In this document: one piece after another, positions 20,616 through 35,075 of the stretch
Layout: the number at the start of each line of letters is the position of its first letter
Position numbering within the stretch: the first letter of the stretch is position 1
Source of the DNA: Blastococcus sp. URHD0036
GTDB lineage: Bacteria > Actinomycetota > Actinomycetes > Mycobacteriales > Geodermatophilaceae
Length of the DNA stretch: 64,000 nucleotides
NCBI RefSeq assembly: GCF_000701365.1
Contig: NZ_JNIK01000005.1
Span: 1 to 64,000, forward strand
Direction: 5' to 3'
Position numbers and translations under genes: made by a program
Notes under the pieces: model-generated
What the model was told of the DNA's origin: nothing
Database searches by the model: none
What the model saw: only the letters and a program-made list of their open reading frames with translations

Positions 20616-22117
20616 GGCTGGGGGAGACCTACCCGTCCCGGGAGGAGTTCGCCGCCCTGGACCAGCCGGTCGTGCCGGTGGTGCGGCGGCTGCTGGCCGA
20701 CGGGCTGACCGCCGTCGGCGTCTACCGCACGCTCGCCGGCAACCGGCCGGGCACGGTGCTGCTGGAGTCCGCGGAGCAGGGCCGGCAGTGGGCGCGGTAC
20801 AGCTTCGTCGGCGTGCGGAGCGCCGGGGTCCTCACCGAGCGGGACGGCGCCAGCGAGTGGCTCGGCGACCCGGTGCCCGGGCTCACCGACGATCTGCCGG
20901 CCGATCCGCTCGCCGCCGTCCGCACCCTGGCCCGCCGGCTGCGCACGCCCCGGACGCCCGGCCTGCCCCCGCTCACCGGCGGGCTGGTCGGCTACCTGGG
21001 CTACGACGTCGTCCGGCGGCTGGAGCGGCTGCCCGAGCAGGCCGCCGACGACCTCGGCATGCCGGAGCTCGCGATGCTGCTGGTCACCGACCTCGCCGTG
21101 GTCGACCACACCGAGGGCAGCGTGCTGCTGATCGCGAACGCGTTCCGCTCGGCCGATCCCGCCGCGGCGTGGGACGACGCCGTGGCACGGATCGACGACA
21201 TGGCCGCCGCGCTGTCGAAGGCGGCCCCCGCCGGGCTGGCGGCGTTCACCCCGGCGGACGCGCCCCCGGTCACCAGCAACATGGCGCCGGGCGTGTACCA
21301 GGACGGCGTGGAGCGGATCCGCGAGCACATCCGCGCCGGCGACGCCTTCCAGGTGGTCCTGGCCCAGCGGTTCGAGGTGGCCACCGAGGTCGACGCGCTC
21401 GACCTCTACCGGGTGCTGCGCGCGACCAACCCGTCGCCGTACATGTACCTGCTCCGCTTCGCCGGCCGGGAGACGCCGTTCGACGTCGTGGGCTCCTCGC
21501 CGGAGGCGCTGGTCACGGTGACCGGTCGCTCCGCGGTCGTCCACCCACCGGCCGGCACCCGCCCGCGCGGCGCGACGCCGGAGGAGGACGCCCGCCTCGC
21601 CGAGGGGCTGCTGGCCGATCCCAAGGAGCGCGCCGAACACGTGATGCTGGTCGACCTGGCCCGCAACGACCTCGGCCGGGTGTGCGTGCCCGGCACCGTC
21701 GAGGTGCCCGACTTCATGCGGATCGAGCACTACAGCCACGTGATGCACCTGGTGTCCACGGTCGCCGGCGAGGTCGCGACCGAGTGGGACGCGCTCGACG
21801 TCTTCGACGCGACGTTCCCGGCCGGCACGGTCTCCGGCGCCCCCAAGCCCCGCGCGATGGAGATCATCGAGTCGCTGGAGCCGACCCGGCGGGCGCTCTA
21901 CGCGGGGACCGTGGGCTACGTCGACGCCAGCGGCGACCTGGACATGGCCATCGCCATCCGGACGGCGGTGCTGCACCAGGGCCGGGCGTACGTGCAGGCC
22001 GGCGCCGGGATCGTGGCCGACAGCGACCCGGCCACCGAGGAGGCCGAGACGCGGCACAAGGCGCGGGCGGTGCTCTCGGCGATCGCCGCGGCCGAGGGCA
22101 TGCGGGAGCTGGCATGA
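20612..22117 (+). CDS. trpE: Anthranilate synthase component I
   Basis: Converts chorismate with glutamine-derived ammonia to anthranilate, first step of tryptophan synthesis. 501 residues. The N-domain has the LLES tryptophan-binding motif (TVLLESAE), so feedback inhibition by Trp is expected. The chorismate-binding domain shows [10 protein letters not shown]-type sequence ([14 protein letters not shown]), [40 protein letters not shown] and the C-terminal [14 protein letters not shown] start overlapping hisI. The glutaminase subunit trpG and trpD are not in the window. Confidence 0.95.
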   Translation: MRLGETYPSREEFAALDQPVVPVVRRLLADGLTAVGVYRTLAGNRPGTVLLESAEQGRQWARYSFVGVRSAGVLTERDGASEWLGDPVPGLTDDLPADPLAAVRTLARRLRTPRTPGLPPLTGGLVGYLGYDVVRRLERLPEQAADDLGMPELAMLLVTDLAVVDHTEGSVLLIANAFRSADPAAAWDDAVARIDDMAAALSKAAPAGLAAFTPADAPPVTSNMAPGVYQDGVERIREHIRAGDAFQVVLAQRFEVATEVDALDLYRVLRATNPSPYMYLLRFAGRETPFDVVGSSPEALVTVTGRSAVVHPPAGTRPRGATPEEDARLAEGLLADPKERAEHVMLVDLARNDLGRVCVPGTVEVPDFMRIEHYSHVMHLVSTVAGEVATEWDALDVFDATFPAGTVSGAPKPRAMEIIESLEPTRRALYAGTVGYVDASGDLDMAIAIRTAVLHQGRAYVQAGAGIVADSDPATEEAETRHKARAVLSAIAAAEGMRELA

Positions 22118-22824
22118 CGGGCTCCCGGCGTGAGCTCTTCGCCGCGGTCGCCGGGCTGGCGCTCGCCGGAGGGCTCGCGCTGTCGGCCGCCGGGCAGACG
22201 TGGGCGACGGCCACCGTCACCCGGCGGGCGCCGCTCCCACCGGTTGCCGAGGAGCTGACCGGGAGCGAACTCGCCCCGCTGGTGCCGGCCTGCGGGCTGC
22301 TGCTGCTGGCCGCCGCGGTGGCGGTCGTGGCGGTGCGCGGCCGGGGCCGGCAGGTCGTGGGCCTGCTCGCGTGCGTCGGCGGCGGGACGCTCCTGTGGTC
22401 CGGGCTGCGCGCGCTGTTCGACGACCCCGGCCTGGCCGACCTCTCCGACGGCACCGCCGCGGCCGCGACCGCCGTGTCGATCAGCCGGTCCGCGGCCTGG
22501 CCGGTGCTCACCGTGGTCGCCGGGGTGCTGGGCTGCGCCGCCGGGGGCCTGACGGCGCTGCGGGGCGCCGGGTGGCAGGGGATGGGACGCCGCTACGAGC
22601 GCGGAGCCGCCGCGGCCGCCTCCGCTCCACCCGCGGCCGGCACCCGCGAGGACCGGGCGCTCGACGCGTGGCGCGCCCTCGACCGCGGGGAGGACCCGAC
22701 GGCCGACGCCGAGGAGCCCGACGCCCCGTCGGGGGGCTCACCCGGCGGCTCCTCCGGCGCTCCTCCCCCCGGGGACGGCGCCCCGGCGGCACCCCCGGCC
22801 GGAGGCGGCAGAGACCGCCTCTAG
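22114..22824 (+). CDS. Trp-operon associated membrane protein (TIGR02234/PF09534)
   Basis: 236 residues, overlapping trpE by 4 bases (ATGA). Helices at about residues 7-28, 54-72, 78-92 and 127-147, then a 90-residue polar, Gly/Pro/Ala-rich tail. The QTWATATV segment after the first helix and the position between trpE and trpC match the actinobacterial Trp_oprn_chp family (Rv1610 in M. tuberculosis). The role is unknown; a link to tryptophan synthesis or transport is inferred from constant position only. Confidence 0.85.
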   Translation: MTGSRRELFAAVAGLALAGGLALSAAGQTWATATVTRRAPLPPVAEELTGSELAPLVPACGLLLLAAAVAVVAVRGRGRQVVGLLACVGGGTLLWSGLRALFDDPGLADLSDGTAAAATAVSISRSAAWPVLTVVAGVLGCAAGGLTALRGAGWQGMGRRYERGAAAAASAPPAAGTREDRALDAWRALDRGEDPTADAEEPDAPSGGSPGGSSGAPPPGDGAPAAPPAGGGRDRL

Positions 22825-22827
22825 AGT
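22822..22827 (+). promoter_or_regulatory. Probable -10 box for trpC
   Basis: TAGAGT overlapping the stop of the preceding gene, about 120 bases before trpC. It would give a leader of roughly 115 bases. No run of Trp codons or attenuator is seen in it. Confidence 0.4.
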
Positions 22828-22949
22828 GGGTTCCTGACAGGAGAAGGGGCGGGAGTACCCCGGACCAGGGCGTACACACGTGATCTCCGTCGCCCCCCGG
22901 CGTCCGTCGCCTCGTGATCTGCACGGTCGATCAGCACGGAGGAGTGGTC

Positions 22950-23759
22950 GTGAGCGTCCTCGACGAGATCGTCGCCGGCGTGCGGGAGGAACTGGCCGCA
23001 CGCGAGGCAGCGACCCCGCTCGCGGAGGTCATGGCCGTCGCCCGTGACGCCCGCCCCGCGCTCGACGCCCAGGCCGCCCTGCGCGCCCCCGGTGTCGGGG
23101 TCATCGCCGAGGTGAAGCGGCAGAGCCCCTCCAAGGGCGCGCTGGCCGAGATCCCCGACCCCGCCGTCCTCGCCGGGCAGTACGCGGCCGGCGGCGCGCG
23201 GGTGATCAGCGTGCTGACCGAGCGCCGCCGCTTCGGCGGCAGCCACGCCGACCTCGCGGCGGTGCGGGCGGCGGTCGACGTCCCGGTGCTGTGCAAGGAC
23301 TTCGTGGTCAGCAGCTACCAGGTGCACGAGGCCCGGGCGTACGGCGCGGACGTCGTCCTGCTGATCGTCGCCGCCCTGGAGCAGAACGTGCTCCTCGGGC
23401 TGCTCGAGCGGGTCGAGTCGCTCGGCATGACCGCGCTGGTGGAGGTGCACACCGAGGCCGAGGCCGACCGCGCGCTGGACGCCGGCGCGTCGGTCATCGG
23501 GGTCAACGCCCGCGACCTGACCACCCTGGCGGTGGACCGCTCCACCTTCGAGCGGATCGCCCCGGGCCTGCCGTCGACCGTGGTCAAGGTCGCCGAGTCC
23601 GGCGTCCGCGGCCCGCACGACCTCATCTCCTACGCCGGCGCCGGCGCGGACGCCGTCCTCGTCGGCGAGGGACTCGTGACCGCCGGCGACGCCCGCCAGG
23701 CGGTCGCGGACCTGGTCACCGCCGGCTCCCACCCGGCCACCCCGCGCCCCAGCCGCTAG
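22950..23759 (+). CDS. trpC: Indole-3-glycerol phosphate synthase
   Basis: TIM-barrel enzyme that closes the indole ring from CdRP, releasing CO2 and water. 269 residues. The catalytic Lys and Glu set is visible in [15 protein letters not shown] (Glu, Lys), [15 protein letters not shown] (Lys), [14 protein letters not shown] (Glu), [10 protein letters not shown] and [13 protein letters not shown]. It is monofunctional: no TrpF domain is fused. The GTG at 22950 is chosen because GGAGGAG lies 5-6 bases upstream. A hairpin at 23800-23837 follows, so trpB is probably transcribed separately. Confidence 0.96.
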   Translation: MSVLDEIVAGVREELAAREAATPLAEVMAVARDARPALDAQAALRAPGVGVIAEVKRQSPSKGALAEIPDPAVLAGQYAAGGARVISVLTERRRFGGSHADLAAVRAAVDVPVLCKDFVVSSYQVHEARAYGADVVLLIVAALEQNVLLGLLERVESLGMTALVEVHTEAEADRALDAGASVIGVNARDLTTLAVDRSTFERIAPGLPSTVVKVAESGVRGPHDLISYAGAGADAVLVGEGLVTAGDARQAVADLVTAGSHPATPRPSR

Positions 23760-23799
23760 ACGCGCCGCGGGCTCGCGCTCGGCGTTCGCCGTCACCTCC

Positions 23800-23837
23800 C
23801 AGCGCTGCTGTCGCGTCGTGAGGCGACAGGAGCGCCG
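23800..23837 (+). terminator. Hairpin between trpC and trpB
   Basis: Arms 23800-23814 and 23823-23837 pair at 13 of 15 positions around an 8-base loop. The left arm is nearly the same as that of the hairpin at 659-674. Confidence 0.55.
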
Positions 23838-23913
23838 CAGGGTGAGGGGGAGCGAGCGGGGTCGCCGGCAGCGCGTCCACGACCCCCTCCCCGGCGCGTC
23901 CAGGAACACGCGG

Positions 23914-23919
23914 GACACT
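23914..23919 (+). promoter_or_regulatory. Possible -10 box for trpB (leaderless)
   Basis: GACACT, one mismatch from TANNNT, with 6 bases to the ATG at 23926. No ribosome-binding site is visible before the ATG. Confidence 0.35.
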
Positions 23920-23925
23920 GGGCGC

Positions 23926-25275
23926 ATGACCACCAGTCCCGTCCGCCCGCCCGAGCCGCGATCCGCTCCGGCGGCGCCGGCCTGGCCGGACGCCACGGGC
24001 CACTTCGGGATCTTCGGCGGCCGGTTCGTCCCCGAGGCGCTGATCGCCGCGCTCGACGAGCTGACCGAGGCCTACGAGGCGATGAAGGTCGACCCCGCGT
24101 TCCTCGACGAGTTCGCCGCGCTGCAGCGCGACTACACCGGGCGGCCCAGCCCGGTCACGGAGGTGGCGCGGTTCGCCGAGCACTGCGGCGGCGCCCGCGT
24201 GCTGCTCAAGCGCGAGGACCTCAACCACACCGGCTCGCACAAGATCAACAACGTGCTGGGGCAGGCGCTGCTGACCAAGCGGATCGGCAAGAGCCGCGTC
24301 ATCGCCGAGACCGGCGCCGGTCAGCACGGCGTCGCGACGGCGACCGCGGCGGCGCTCATGGGGCTGTCCTGCACCGTCTACATGGGCGAGGAGGACACCC
24401 GCCGCCAGGCGCTCAACGTCGCCCGCATGCGGTTGCTGGGCGCGGAGGTCATCCCGGTCACGACCGGCTCGCGCACGCTCAAGGACGCGATCAACGAGGC
24501 CTTCCGCGACTGGGTGACCAACGTGGAGACGACGAACTACGTGTTCGGCACCGTCGCGGGGCCGCACCCCTTCCCGGCCATGGTCCGCGACTTCCAGCGG
24601 GTCATCGGCGACGAGGCGCGCGCCCAGCTGCTGGACCGGGAGGGCCGGCTGCCCGACGCCGTCCTCGCCTGCGTGGGCGGCGGGTCCAACGCGATCGGCA
24701 TCTTCACCGCGTTCGTGCCCGACGACGGCGTCCGGCTGATCGGCCTGGAGGCCGCCGGCGACGGCGTGGAGACCGGCCGGCACGCGGCCACGATCACCGG
24801 CGGGTCGCCCGGCGTGCTGCACGGGGCCCGCTCGTACCTGCTGCAGGACGAGAACGGCCAGACCATCGAGTCCCACTCGATCAGCGCCGGGCTGGACTAC
24901 CCGGGCGTCGGCCCGGAGCACTCGTACCTGCACGACATCGGGCGCGCGGAGTACCGGCCGATCACCGACGCCGAGGCCATGGAGGCGTTCGCGCTGCTGT
25001 GCCGGACCGAGGGGATCATCCCGGCGATCGAGTCCGCGCACGCCCTGGCCGGCGCCATGAAGGTCGGTCGGGAGCTCGGGCCGGACACCCTGCTGCTGGT
25101 GAACCTGTCGGGCCGCGGCGACAAGGACGTCGAGACGGCATCGGCCTGGTTCGGGCTCGGCGACCGCGAGGAGGTCGACCCCGGCCCCGGTCTGGACACC
25201 GACCAGCAGCCCACCGAGGGCGCGGTCAGCAACGACGAGGCCGTGGCCGGCCAGGACGCGGGGGAGTCGGCATGA
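23926..25275 (+). CDS. trpB: Tryptophan synthase beta chain
   Basis: PLP enzyme joining indole and L-serine. 449 residues, somewhat longer than the usual 400 because of a 25-residue N-terminal and a 40-residue acidic C-terminal extension. The PLP Lys is in [26 protein letters not shown] is the catalytic Glu region, GGGSNAIG is the phosphate-binding loop, and [14 protein letters not shown] and SGRGDKD are further signature segments. This is the TrpB1 class that partners TrpA. It overlaps trpA by 4 bases (ATGA). Confidence 0.96.
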   Translation: MTTSPVRPPEPRSAPAAPAWPDATGHFGIFGGRFVPEALIAALDELTEAYEAMKVDPAFLDEFAALQRDYTGRPSPVTEVARFAEHCGGARVLLKREDLNHTGSHKINNVLGQALLTKRIGKSRVIAETGAGQHGVATATAAALMGLSCTVYMGEEDTRRQALNVARMRLLGAEVIPVTTGSRTLKDAINEAFRDWVTNVETTNYVFGTVAGPHPFPAMVRDFQRVIGDEARAQLLDREGRLPDAVLACVGGGSNAIGIFTAFVPDDGVRLIGLEAAGDGVETGRHAATITGGSPGVLHGARSYLLQDENGQTIESHSISAGLDYPGVGPEHSYLHDIGRAEYRPITDAEAMEAFALLCRTEGIIPAIESAHALAGAMKVGRELGPDTLLLVNLSGRGDKDVETASAWFGLGDREEVDPGPGLDTDQQPTEGAVSNDEAVAGQDAGESA

Positions 25276-26087
25276 GCGCGTCGCAGCAGCGGATCCACGC
25301 CGCCCGGGCCGAGGGGCGGGCGGCGCTGATCGCCTACCTGCCGGTCGGCTATCCCGACGTCGACGCCTCGATCGAGGCGCTGGTGGCCGCGGTCGAGGGT
25401 GGCGCCGACATCGTCGAGATCGGCGTCCCCTACAGCGACCCGGGCATGGACGGTCCGGTCATCCAGCAGGCCGTCGACGTCGCCGTCCGCGCGGGCGTCG
25501 GCCTGCGCGACGTCCTGCGGGCCGCGGAGGCGGTCGCCGCGGCCGGCGCCGTCCCGGTCGTCATGAGCTACTGGAACCCGATCGAGCGCTACGGCGTCGA
25601 CCGGTTCGCCGCCGATCTCGCCGCCGCCGGGGGAGCAGGGGTCATCACGCCCGACCTCATCCCCGACGAGGCGGGGGAGTGGCTCGCCGCCTCCGACGCC
25701 GCCGGGCTCGACCGGGTCTTCCTGGTCGCCCCGTCGTCCACCGAGGCGCGGCTGCGCTCGACCGTCGCGGCCTGCCGCGGCTTCGTCTACGCCGCCTCGA
25801 CCATGGGCGTGACCGGCACCCGCGCGACCGTCGGCGACGCCGCCGAGGCGCTGGTCGCCCGCACCCGCCAGGCCGTCGCGCAGGTCGGCACCGACCTGCC
25901 GGTCTGCGTGGGCCTGGGCGTCTCCAACGGGGACCAGGCCGCCGAGGTGGCCGGCTTCGCGGACGGCGTCATCGTCGGCTCGGCCTACGTGCGCACGCTG
26001 CTGGACGGGCACGGACCCGACGGGGTGCGCCGCCTGTCGGCGGACCTGGCGCGCGGCGTGCGGCAGCGGGCAGGAGCACCGGCGTGA
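25272..26087 (+). CDS. trpA: Tryptophan synthase alpha chain
   Basis: Aldolase subunit that cleaves indole-3-glycerol phosphate and passes indole to TrpB through the tunnel. 271 residues. [20 protein letters not shown] carries the catalytic Glu and Asp. [31 protein letters not shown] and the phosphate-binding segments [12 protein letters not shown] and [10 protein letters not shown] are as in the family. ATG overlaps trpB; its own stop overlaps the lgt start (GTGA). Confidence 0.96.
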   Translation: MSASQQRIHAARAEGRAALIAYLPVGYPDVDASIEALVAAVEGGADIVEIGVPYSDPGMDGPVIQQAVDVAVRAGVGLRDVLRAAEAVAAAGAVPVVMSYWNPIERYGVDRFAADLAAAGGAGVITPDLIPDEAGEWLAASDAAGLDRVFLVAPSSTEARLRSTVAACRGFVYAASTMGVTGTRATVGDAAEALVARTRQAVAQVGTDLPVCVGLGVSNGDQAAEVAGFADGVIVGSAYVRTLLDGHGPDGVRRLSADLARGVRQRAGAPA

Positions 26088-27016
26088 CGGTCCTGGCGAG
26101 CATCCCCAGCCCGTCGCAGGGGGTGTGGGACCTCGGGCCGTTCCCCGTCCGGGCCTACGCGCTGTGCATCATCGCCGGCATCCTGCTGGCCTGCTGGATC
26201 ACCGAGAAGCGCTGGGTGGCCCGGGGCGGCAGGCCCGGCGAGGTGCTCGACATCGCCGTCTGGGCCGTGCCGTTCGGGATCATCGGCGGCCGGATCTACC
26301 ACGTGATCACCACGCCGCAGCCGTACTTCGGCGAGGGTGGGGAGCCGCTGAAGGCCTTCGCCATCTGGGAGGGCGGCCTGGGCATCTGGGGCGCCATCGC
26401 CTTCGGCGGGGTCGGTGCCTGGATCGCCTGCCGCAAGATGGGCATCCCGCTCCCCGTGTTCGCCGACGCGATCGCCCCCGGCCTGCTGGTCGCCCAGGCG
26501 GTCGGCCGGCTGGGCAACTGGTTCAACCAGGAGCTCTTCGGCGGGCCGACCGACCTGCCCTGGGGGCTGGAGATCGCGCCCCGCTTCCGGCCCGAGGCCT
26601 ACCTCGACGTGGCGACGTTCCACCCGACGTTCCTCTACGAGCTGCTGTGGGACCTGGCCGCCGCGGCCGTCGTGATCTGGGCCGATCGCCGCTTCCGGCT
26701 GGGCCACGGCCGGGCCTTCGCGCTCTACGTCGCCCTCTACTGCGCCGGCCGGTTGTGGATCGAGCTGTTGCGCACCGACCCGGCGAACGAGTTCTTCGGC
26801 ATCCGGCTCAACGTCTTCACCTGCGTGGTGGTGGGACTGTCGGCGGTGGCCTACATGGTCGCGATGCGCGGCCGCCCGCGGGAGGTCCTGGACCGGCGGG
26901 GTGACGATGCCGACACCGAGCCCGCCGACGCCACCACCGTGCCGGTGACCAGCGCGGACACCGACCCAGGTGACTCTGCCGGTGACGACGATCACCGGCC
27001 GGCGACGGGTTCCTGA
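26084..27016 (+). CDS. lgt: Prolipoprotein diacylglyceryl transferase
   Basis: Integral membrane enzyme that attaches diacylglycerol to the lipobox Cys of prolipoproteins. 310 residues with about seven helices. The Lgt signature is seen as AVGRLGNWFNQELFGGPTD; the HPTFLYELLWDL segment, GGRIYHVIT near residue 66 and the RLWIELLRTDP segment hold the other conserved residues. The last 50 residues are a polar, Asp/Thr-rich tail. GTG start coupled to trpA, the same gene order as in M. tuberculosis. Substrates in this window include the lipoproteins at 7234, 8408, 38871 and 58504. Confidence 0.95.
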   Translation: MTVLASIPSPSQGVWDLGPFPVRAYALCIIAGILLACWITEKRWVARGGRPGEVLDIAVWAVPFGIIGGRIYHVITTPQPYFGEGGEPLKAFAIWEGGLGIWGAIAFGGVGAWIACRKMGIPLPVFADAIAPGLLVAQAVGRLGNWFNQELFGGPTDLPWGLEIAPRFRPEAYLDVATFHPTFLYELLWDLAAAAVVIWADRRFRLGHGRAFALYVALYCAGRLWIELLRTDPANEFFGIRLNVFTCVVVGLSAVAYMVAMRGRPREVLDRRGDDADTEPADATTVPVTSADTDPGDSAGDDDHRPATGS

Positions 27017-27322
27017 ACGCCCGGCGTCGGGCACCCCTCGACCCGGGAAACCAGTGTGTTACGGCTGTGTACCCTTCCCTCGGAACCGCCGGTGATCCCG
27101 GTGGATCGCACGTGTCGGACCGGGCCAGCGTCGCCCCGCGGACGACGGCCCCACGGCACCATCCGTGGGACTCTCGACCTGACCGGTCCGGGCACGTCCC
27201 CGCGCCGGACCCCCGCCCGCAGCGCTTACGCACACCGCCCCCTCTGACCATCACCGGCCGGGCCTCCGCCCCGCTGCGTGCCTCTCCACGAGCGCGCGCG
27301 AACCGCCGACGACGGGAGTGAC
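27017..27322 (+). promoter_or_regulatory. Long leader region of gltB
   Basis: 306 bases without a gene. A TACCCT box at 27070-27075 would give a leader of about 240 bases. It contains a 7-base-pair hairpin (27150-27156 with 27163-27169) and several GC-rich weak stems. A GGGAG at 27314-27318 serves gltB. I see no known riboswitch consensus, and no convincing leader peptide. Confidence 0.4.
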
Positions 27323-31953
<4,631 letters not shown>

Positions 31954-31972
<19 letters not shown>

Positions 31973-32024
31973 GACCTGTTGCCCCCCGCTCACCGTCTCC
32001 CGGAAGGAGGCCGCTCGTGGCTGA
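31954..32024 (+). repeat. 19-bp direct repeat spanning the gltB stop and the gltD start
   Basis: The same 19 bases occur at 31954-31972, ending in the gltB stop, and at 32006-32024, containing the gltD GTG start. The copies are 52 bases apart. This is consistent with a small tandem duplication that separated two genes that once overlapped. Confidence 0.7.
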
Positions 32025-33507
32025 CTCCACGGGGTTCCTCAAGTACGACCGTGCCCTGCCGCCGCGCCGGCCGGTCGACGTCCGCATCATGGACTGGAAG
32101 GACGTCTACCTCACCCGCGAGACCGGTGAGGACGAGGTCTTCCCGGTCGGCGCCGTCCGCCAGCAGGCGGCCCGCTGCATGGACTGCGGCATCCCGTTCT
32201 GCCACCACGGGTGCCCGCTGGGCAACCTGATCCCGGAGTGGAACGACCTCGCCCGCCGCGACGACTGGGGCGATGCGATCGAGCGGCTGCACGCCACCAA
32301 CAACTTCCCGGAGTTCACCGGGAAGCTGTGTCCCGCGCCGTGCGAGGGCTCCTGCGTGCTGAACCTGCAGGAGTCGCCCGTCACGATCAAGCAGATCGAG
32401 TGGGAGATCATCGACCAGGCCTTCCAGCGCGACCTGGTGACCCCGCAGCCGGCGCAGGAGCGGACCGGCAAGAAGGTCGCCGTCGTCGGGTCCGGGCCGG
32501 CCGGGCTGGCCGCCGCCCAGCAGCTCACGCGGGCCGGGCACGAGGTCACCGTCTTCGAGCGCGCCGACCGGATCGGCGGGCTGCTCCGCTACGGCATCCC
32601 CGAGTTCAAGATGGAGAAGGCCGTGCTCGACCGGCGGCTGGACCAGATGCGCGCCGAGGGCACCCGGTTCGTGACCGGCGTCGAGGTCGGCGGCAGCGGG
32701 GCCGACGACCTGAGCGTCGACCAGCTGCGCGGCGACTTCGACGCCGTCGTCCTGGCCGGCGGCGCGACCGTCGGCCGCGACCTGCCCGCTCCCGGCCGGG
32801 AGCTGGCCGGCATCCACCTCGCCATGGACTACCTGCCCTACGGCAACCTCCAGGCGCTCGGCGAGCTCGACAGCCCGCCGATCGACGCCCACGGCAAGCA
32901 CGTCGTGATCATCGGTGGCGGCGACACCGGCGCCGACTGCCTGGGCACCGCCCACCGTCAGGGCGCGGCCTCGGTGGCGCAGCTGGAGATCATGCCGGCG
33001 CCCCCCGGCAGCCGGGCGCAGGACAACCCGTGGCCGACCTACCCGATGGTCATGCGTGTCTCGAGCGCGCACGAAGAGGGCGGCGAGCGGCTGTACAGCG
33101 TGAACACCGAGCGCTTCCTGGACGACGGCCAGGGGAACGTCCGCGCGCTGCTGCTGCACGAGGTGGAGCGCGTCGACGGCCGGTTCACCAAGATCGAGGG
33201 CAGCGAGCGCGAGCTCCCGGCCGACCTGGTGTTCCTGGCCATGGGCTTCACCGGCGCCCAGCGCGAGGGCCTGGTCGAGGGGCTGGGCGTCGAGGTCACC
33301 GACCGCGGCAACATCGCCCGCGACGGGGACTTCATGTCCACCGTCCCCGGCGTCTTCGTGGCCGGCGACATCGGCCGCGGCCAGTCGCTGATCGTGTGGG
33401 CCATCGCCGAGGGCCGGTCGGCCGCCGGCGCGGTCGACGCGTGGCTGACCGGAGCCGCCTCCGAGCTGCCGCGCCCGGTCACGCCCACGGCGGTCGCCCT
33501 CCGGTGA
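32017..33507 (+). CDS. gltD: Glutamate synthase, small (beta) subunit
   Basis: NADPH-dependent electron-input subunit of glutamate synthase. 496 residues. N-terminal cysteines for 4Fe-4S centres are in CMDCGIPFCHHGCPLGN and CPAPCEGSCVLN. The FAD motif is VAVVGSGPAGLAAAQQL and the NADPH motif VVIIGGGDTGADC. The C-terminal VPGVFVAGDIGRGQSLIVWA closes the FAD site. The GTG at 32017 has AAGGAGG 6 bases upstream. A GTG in the first copy of the direct repeat (31963) would read a different, short frame and is not the start. Confidence 0.96.
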   Translation: MADSTGFLKYDRALPPRRPVDVRIMDWKDVYLTRETGEDEVFPVGAVRQQAARCMDCGIPFCHHGCPLGNLIPEWNDLARRDDWGDAIERLHATNNFPEFTGKLCPAPCEGSCVLNLQESPVTIKQIEWEIIDQAFQRDLVTPQPAQERTGKKVAVVGSGPAGLAAAQQLTRAGHEVTVFERADRIGGLLRYGIPEFKMEKAVLDRRLDQMRAEGTRFVTGVEVGGSGADDLSVDQLRGDFDAVVLAGGATVGRDLPAPGRELAGIHLAMDYLPYGNLQALGELDSPPIDAHGKHVVIIGGGDTGADCLGTAHRQGAASVAQLEIMPAPPGSRAQDNPWPTYPMVMRVSSAHEEGGERLYSVNTERFLDDGQGNVRALLLHEVERVDGRFTKIEGSERELPADLVFLAMGFTGAQREGLVEGLGVEVTDRGNIARDGDFMSTVPGVFVAGDIGRGQSLIVWAIAEGRSAAGAVDAWLTGAASELPRPVTPTAVALR

Positions 33508-33544
33508 GGTGACGACCACCCTCGCGCGGGCGTCGTGTGGACCG

Positions 33545-33643
33545 GTCGCGGGGCCCGGAGGGTCCCCGACCGGTTCACGGGTATGGGCTCAGCGGGGGTG
33601 GGGGACGGCACGTGGCCGCGGTGCGGTCCGGCGGATCGCCATG
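33545..33643 (+). repeat. Dispersed intergenic repeat, copy A (upstream of pyk)
   Basis: The core at 33601-33639 matches the cores of copies B (37857-37895) and C (48865-48903, inverted) at 35 of 39 bases. It includes a hairpin (7-base arms around GGC) kept by a G-U pair. Similarity to copy C continues upstream to about 33545. The copy ends just before the pyk -10 box. Confidence 0.7.
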
Positions 33644-33646
33644 CAA

Positions 33647-33652
33647 TAGCGT
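33647..33652 (+). promoter_or_regulatory. -10 box of leaderless promoter for pyk
   Basis: TAGCGT with 7 bases to the ATG at 33660. The dispersed repeat copy A forms the upstream half of this promoter. Confidence 0.6.
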
Positions 33653-33659
33653 TCTGGGT

Positions 33660-35075
33660 ATGCCCCGCCGCGCCAAGATCGTCTGCACACTGGGTCCCGC
33701 CACCAGCACCATCGAGCAGGTCACCGCCCTCGTCGAGGCCGGTATGGACGTCGCCCGGCTGAACTTCAGTCACGGCGAGCACGCCCACCACGAGGCCGCC
33801 TACCACGTGGTGCGCGAGGCCTCGGACCGGACCGGGCACGCCGTCGCCATCCTCGCCGACCTGCAGGGCCCGAAGATCCGCCTGGGCACGTTCGTCGAGG
33901 GCAGGGCCGTGTGGCCGACCGGCGCCCGCGTCTGCATCACCGTGGACGACGTCGAGGGCACCGCAGAGCGCGTCTCGACCACCTACAAGGGCCTCGCCGC
34001 CGACGCGCGGGTCGGCGACCGCCTCCTCGTCGACGACGGCAAGCTCGCGCTGTCGGTCGTCGAGGTCGACGGCCCCGACGTCTGGTGCCTGGTCGTCGAG
34101 GGCGGCCCGGTCTCCAACAACAAGGGCCTGTCGCTGCCCGGCGTCGCGGTGAGCGTCCCCGCGCTGTCGGAGAAGGACGCCGAGGACCTGCGCTTCGCGT
34201 TGCACCTCGGGACCGACTTCATCGCCCTGTCCTTCGTGCGGTCGCCGGCCGACGTCGACCTCGTCCGCGACATCATGCGGCAGGAGGACATATACGTCCC
34301 GGTCATCGCCAAGCTGGAGAAGCCGGAGGCGGTCGCGAACCTCGAGGCGATCGTCGAGGCCTTCGACGGGATCATGGTCGCCCGCGGCGACCTGGGTGTG
34401 GAGCTCCCGCTGGAGCAGGTCCCGCTGGTGCAGAAGCGCGCCGTCCAGGCCGCGCGGGAGCGCAACAAGCCGGTCATCGTCGCCACCCAGATGCTCGAGT
34501 CGATGATCGAGAACTCGCGACCCACCCGCGCCGAGGCCTCCGACGTCGCCAACGCCGTCCTCGACGGTGCCGACGCGGTGATGCTCTCCGGCGAGACCTC
34601 GGTCGGGAAGCACCCGATCGCCGCGGTCCGCACGATGGAGCGGATCATCGACGCCGTCGAGAGCGACACGATCCGCGCGCCCGAGCTGGTGCGGGTCTCC
34701 CGGTCCCGGTCCGGCGCGATCGTCCGGGCGGCCCGCGACATCAGCGAGACCCTCGGCGTCGAGGCGCTGGCCACCTTCACCCAGACCGGCGACACAGCCC
34801 GCCGGCTGGCCGCGCTGCACCCGCGTCAGCCGCTGCTGGCGTTCACGGTCGATGCCCGGGTGCGCAGCCAGCTGGCCCTCTCCTGGGGCGTGGAGACCTT
34901 CCTGGTGCCGACCGTGCAGCACACCGACGACATGGTCCGCCAGGTCGACTTCTCCCTGCTGTCCATCGGGCGGCTCCGGGAGGGCGACCGGGTGGTCGTC
35001 GTCGCGGGCAGCCCGCCCAACACGGTGGGGTCGACCAACCTGATCCGCGTGCACGAGGTGGGCACCGACTCGTGA
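33660..35075 (+). CDS. pyk: Pyruvate kinase
   Basis: Transfers phosphate from PEP to ADP in glycolysis. 471 residues. N-terminal RRAKIVCTLGPATS, the active-site segment VIAKLEKPEAV with the catalytic Lys, MVARGDLGVELPLEQVPLVQK (Mg/PEP site), ATQMLESMI and PTRAEASDVANAVLDGADAVMLSGET are all standard. The C-terminal domain for allosteric effectors is complete and ends in DRVVVVAGSPPNTVGSTNLIRVH. The ATG at 33660 is selected from the TAGCGT box 7 bases upstream. The stop overlaps the tesB start (GTGA). Confidence 0.97.
   Translation: MPRRAKIVCTLGPATSTIEQVTALVEAGMDVARLNFSHGEHAHHEAAYHVVREASDRTGHAVAILADLQGPKIRLGTFVEGRAVWPTGARVCITVDDVEGTAERVSTTYKGLAADARVGDRLLVDDGKLALSVVEVDGPDVWCLVVEGGPVSNNKGLSLPGVAVSVPALSEKDAEDLRFALHLGTDFIALSFVRSPADVDLVRDIMRQEDIYVPVIAKLEKPEAVANLEAIVEAFDGIMVARGDLGVELPLEQVPLVQKRAVQAARERNKPVIVATQMLESMIENSRPTRAEASDVANAVLDGADAVMLSGETSVGKHPIAAVRTMERIIDAVESDTIRAPELVRVSRSRSGAIVRAARDISETLGVEALATFTQTGDTARRLAALHPRQPLLAFTVDARVRSQLALSWGVETFLVPTVQHTDDMVRQVDFSLLSIGRLREGDRVVVVAGSPPNTVGSTNLIRVHEVGTDS

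Noticed and set aside
20612-22950. Tryptophan leader-peptide attenuator before trpE or trpC
   Set aside because: trpE overlaps hisI so has no leader; the trpC leader has no run of Trp codons or classic alternative hairpins.
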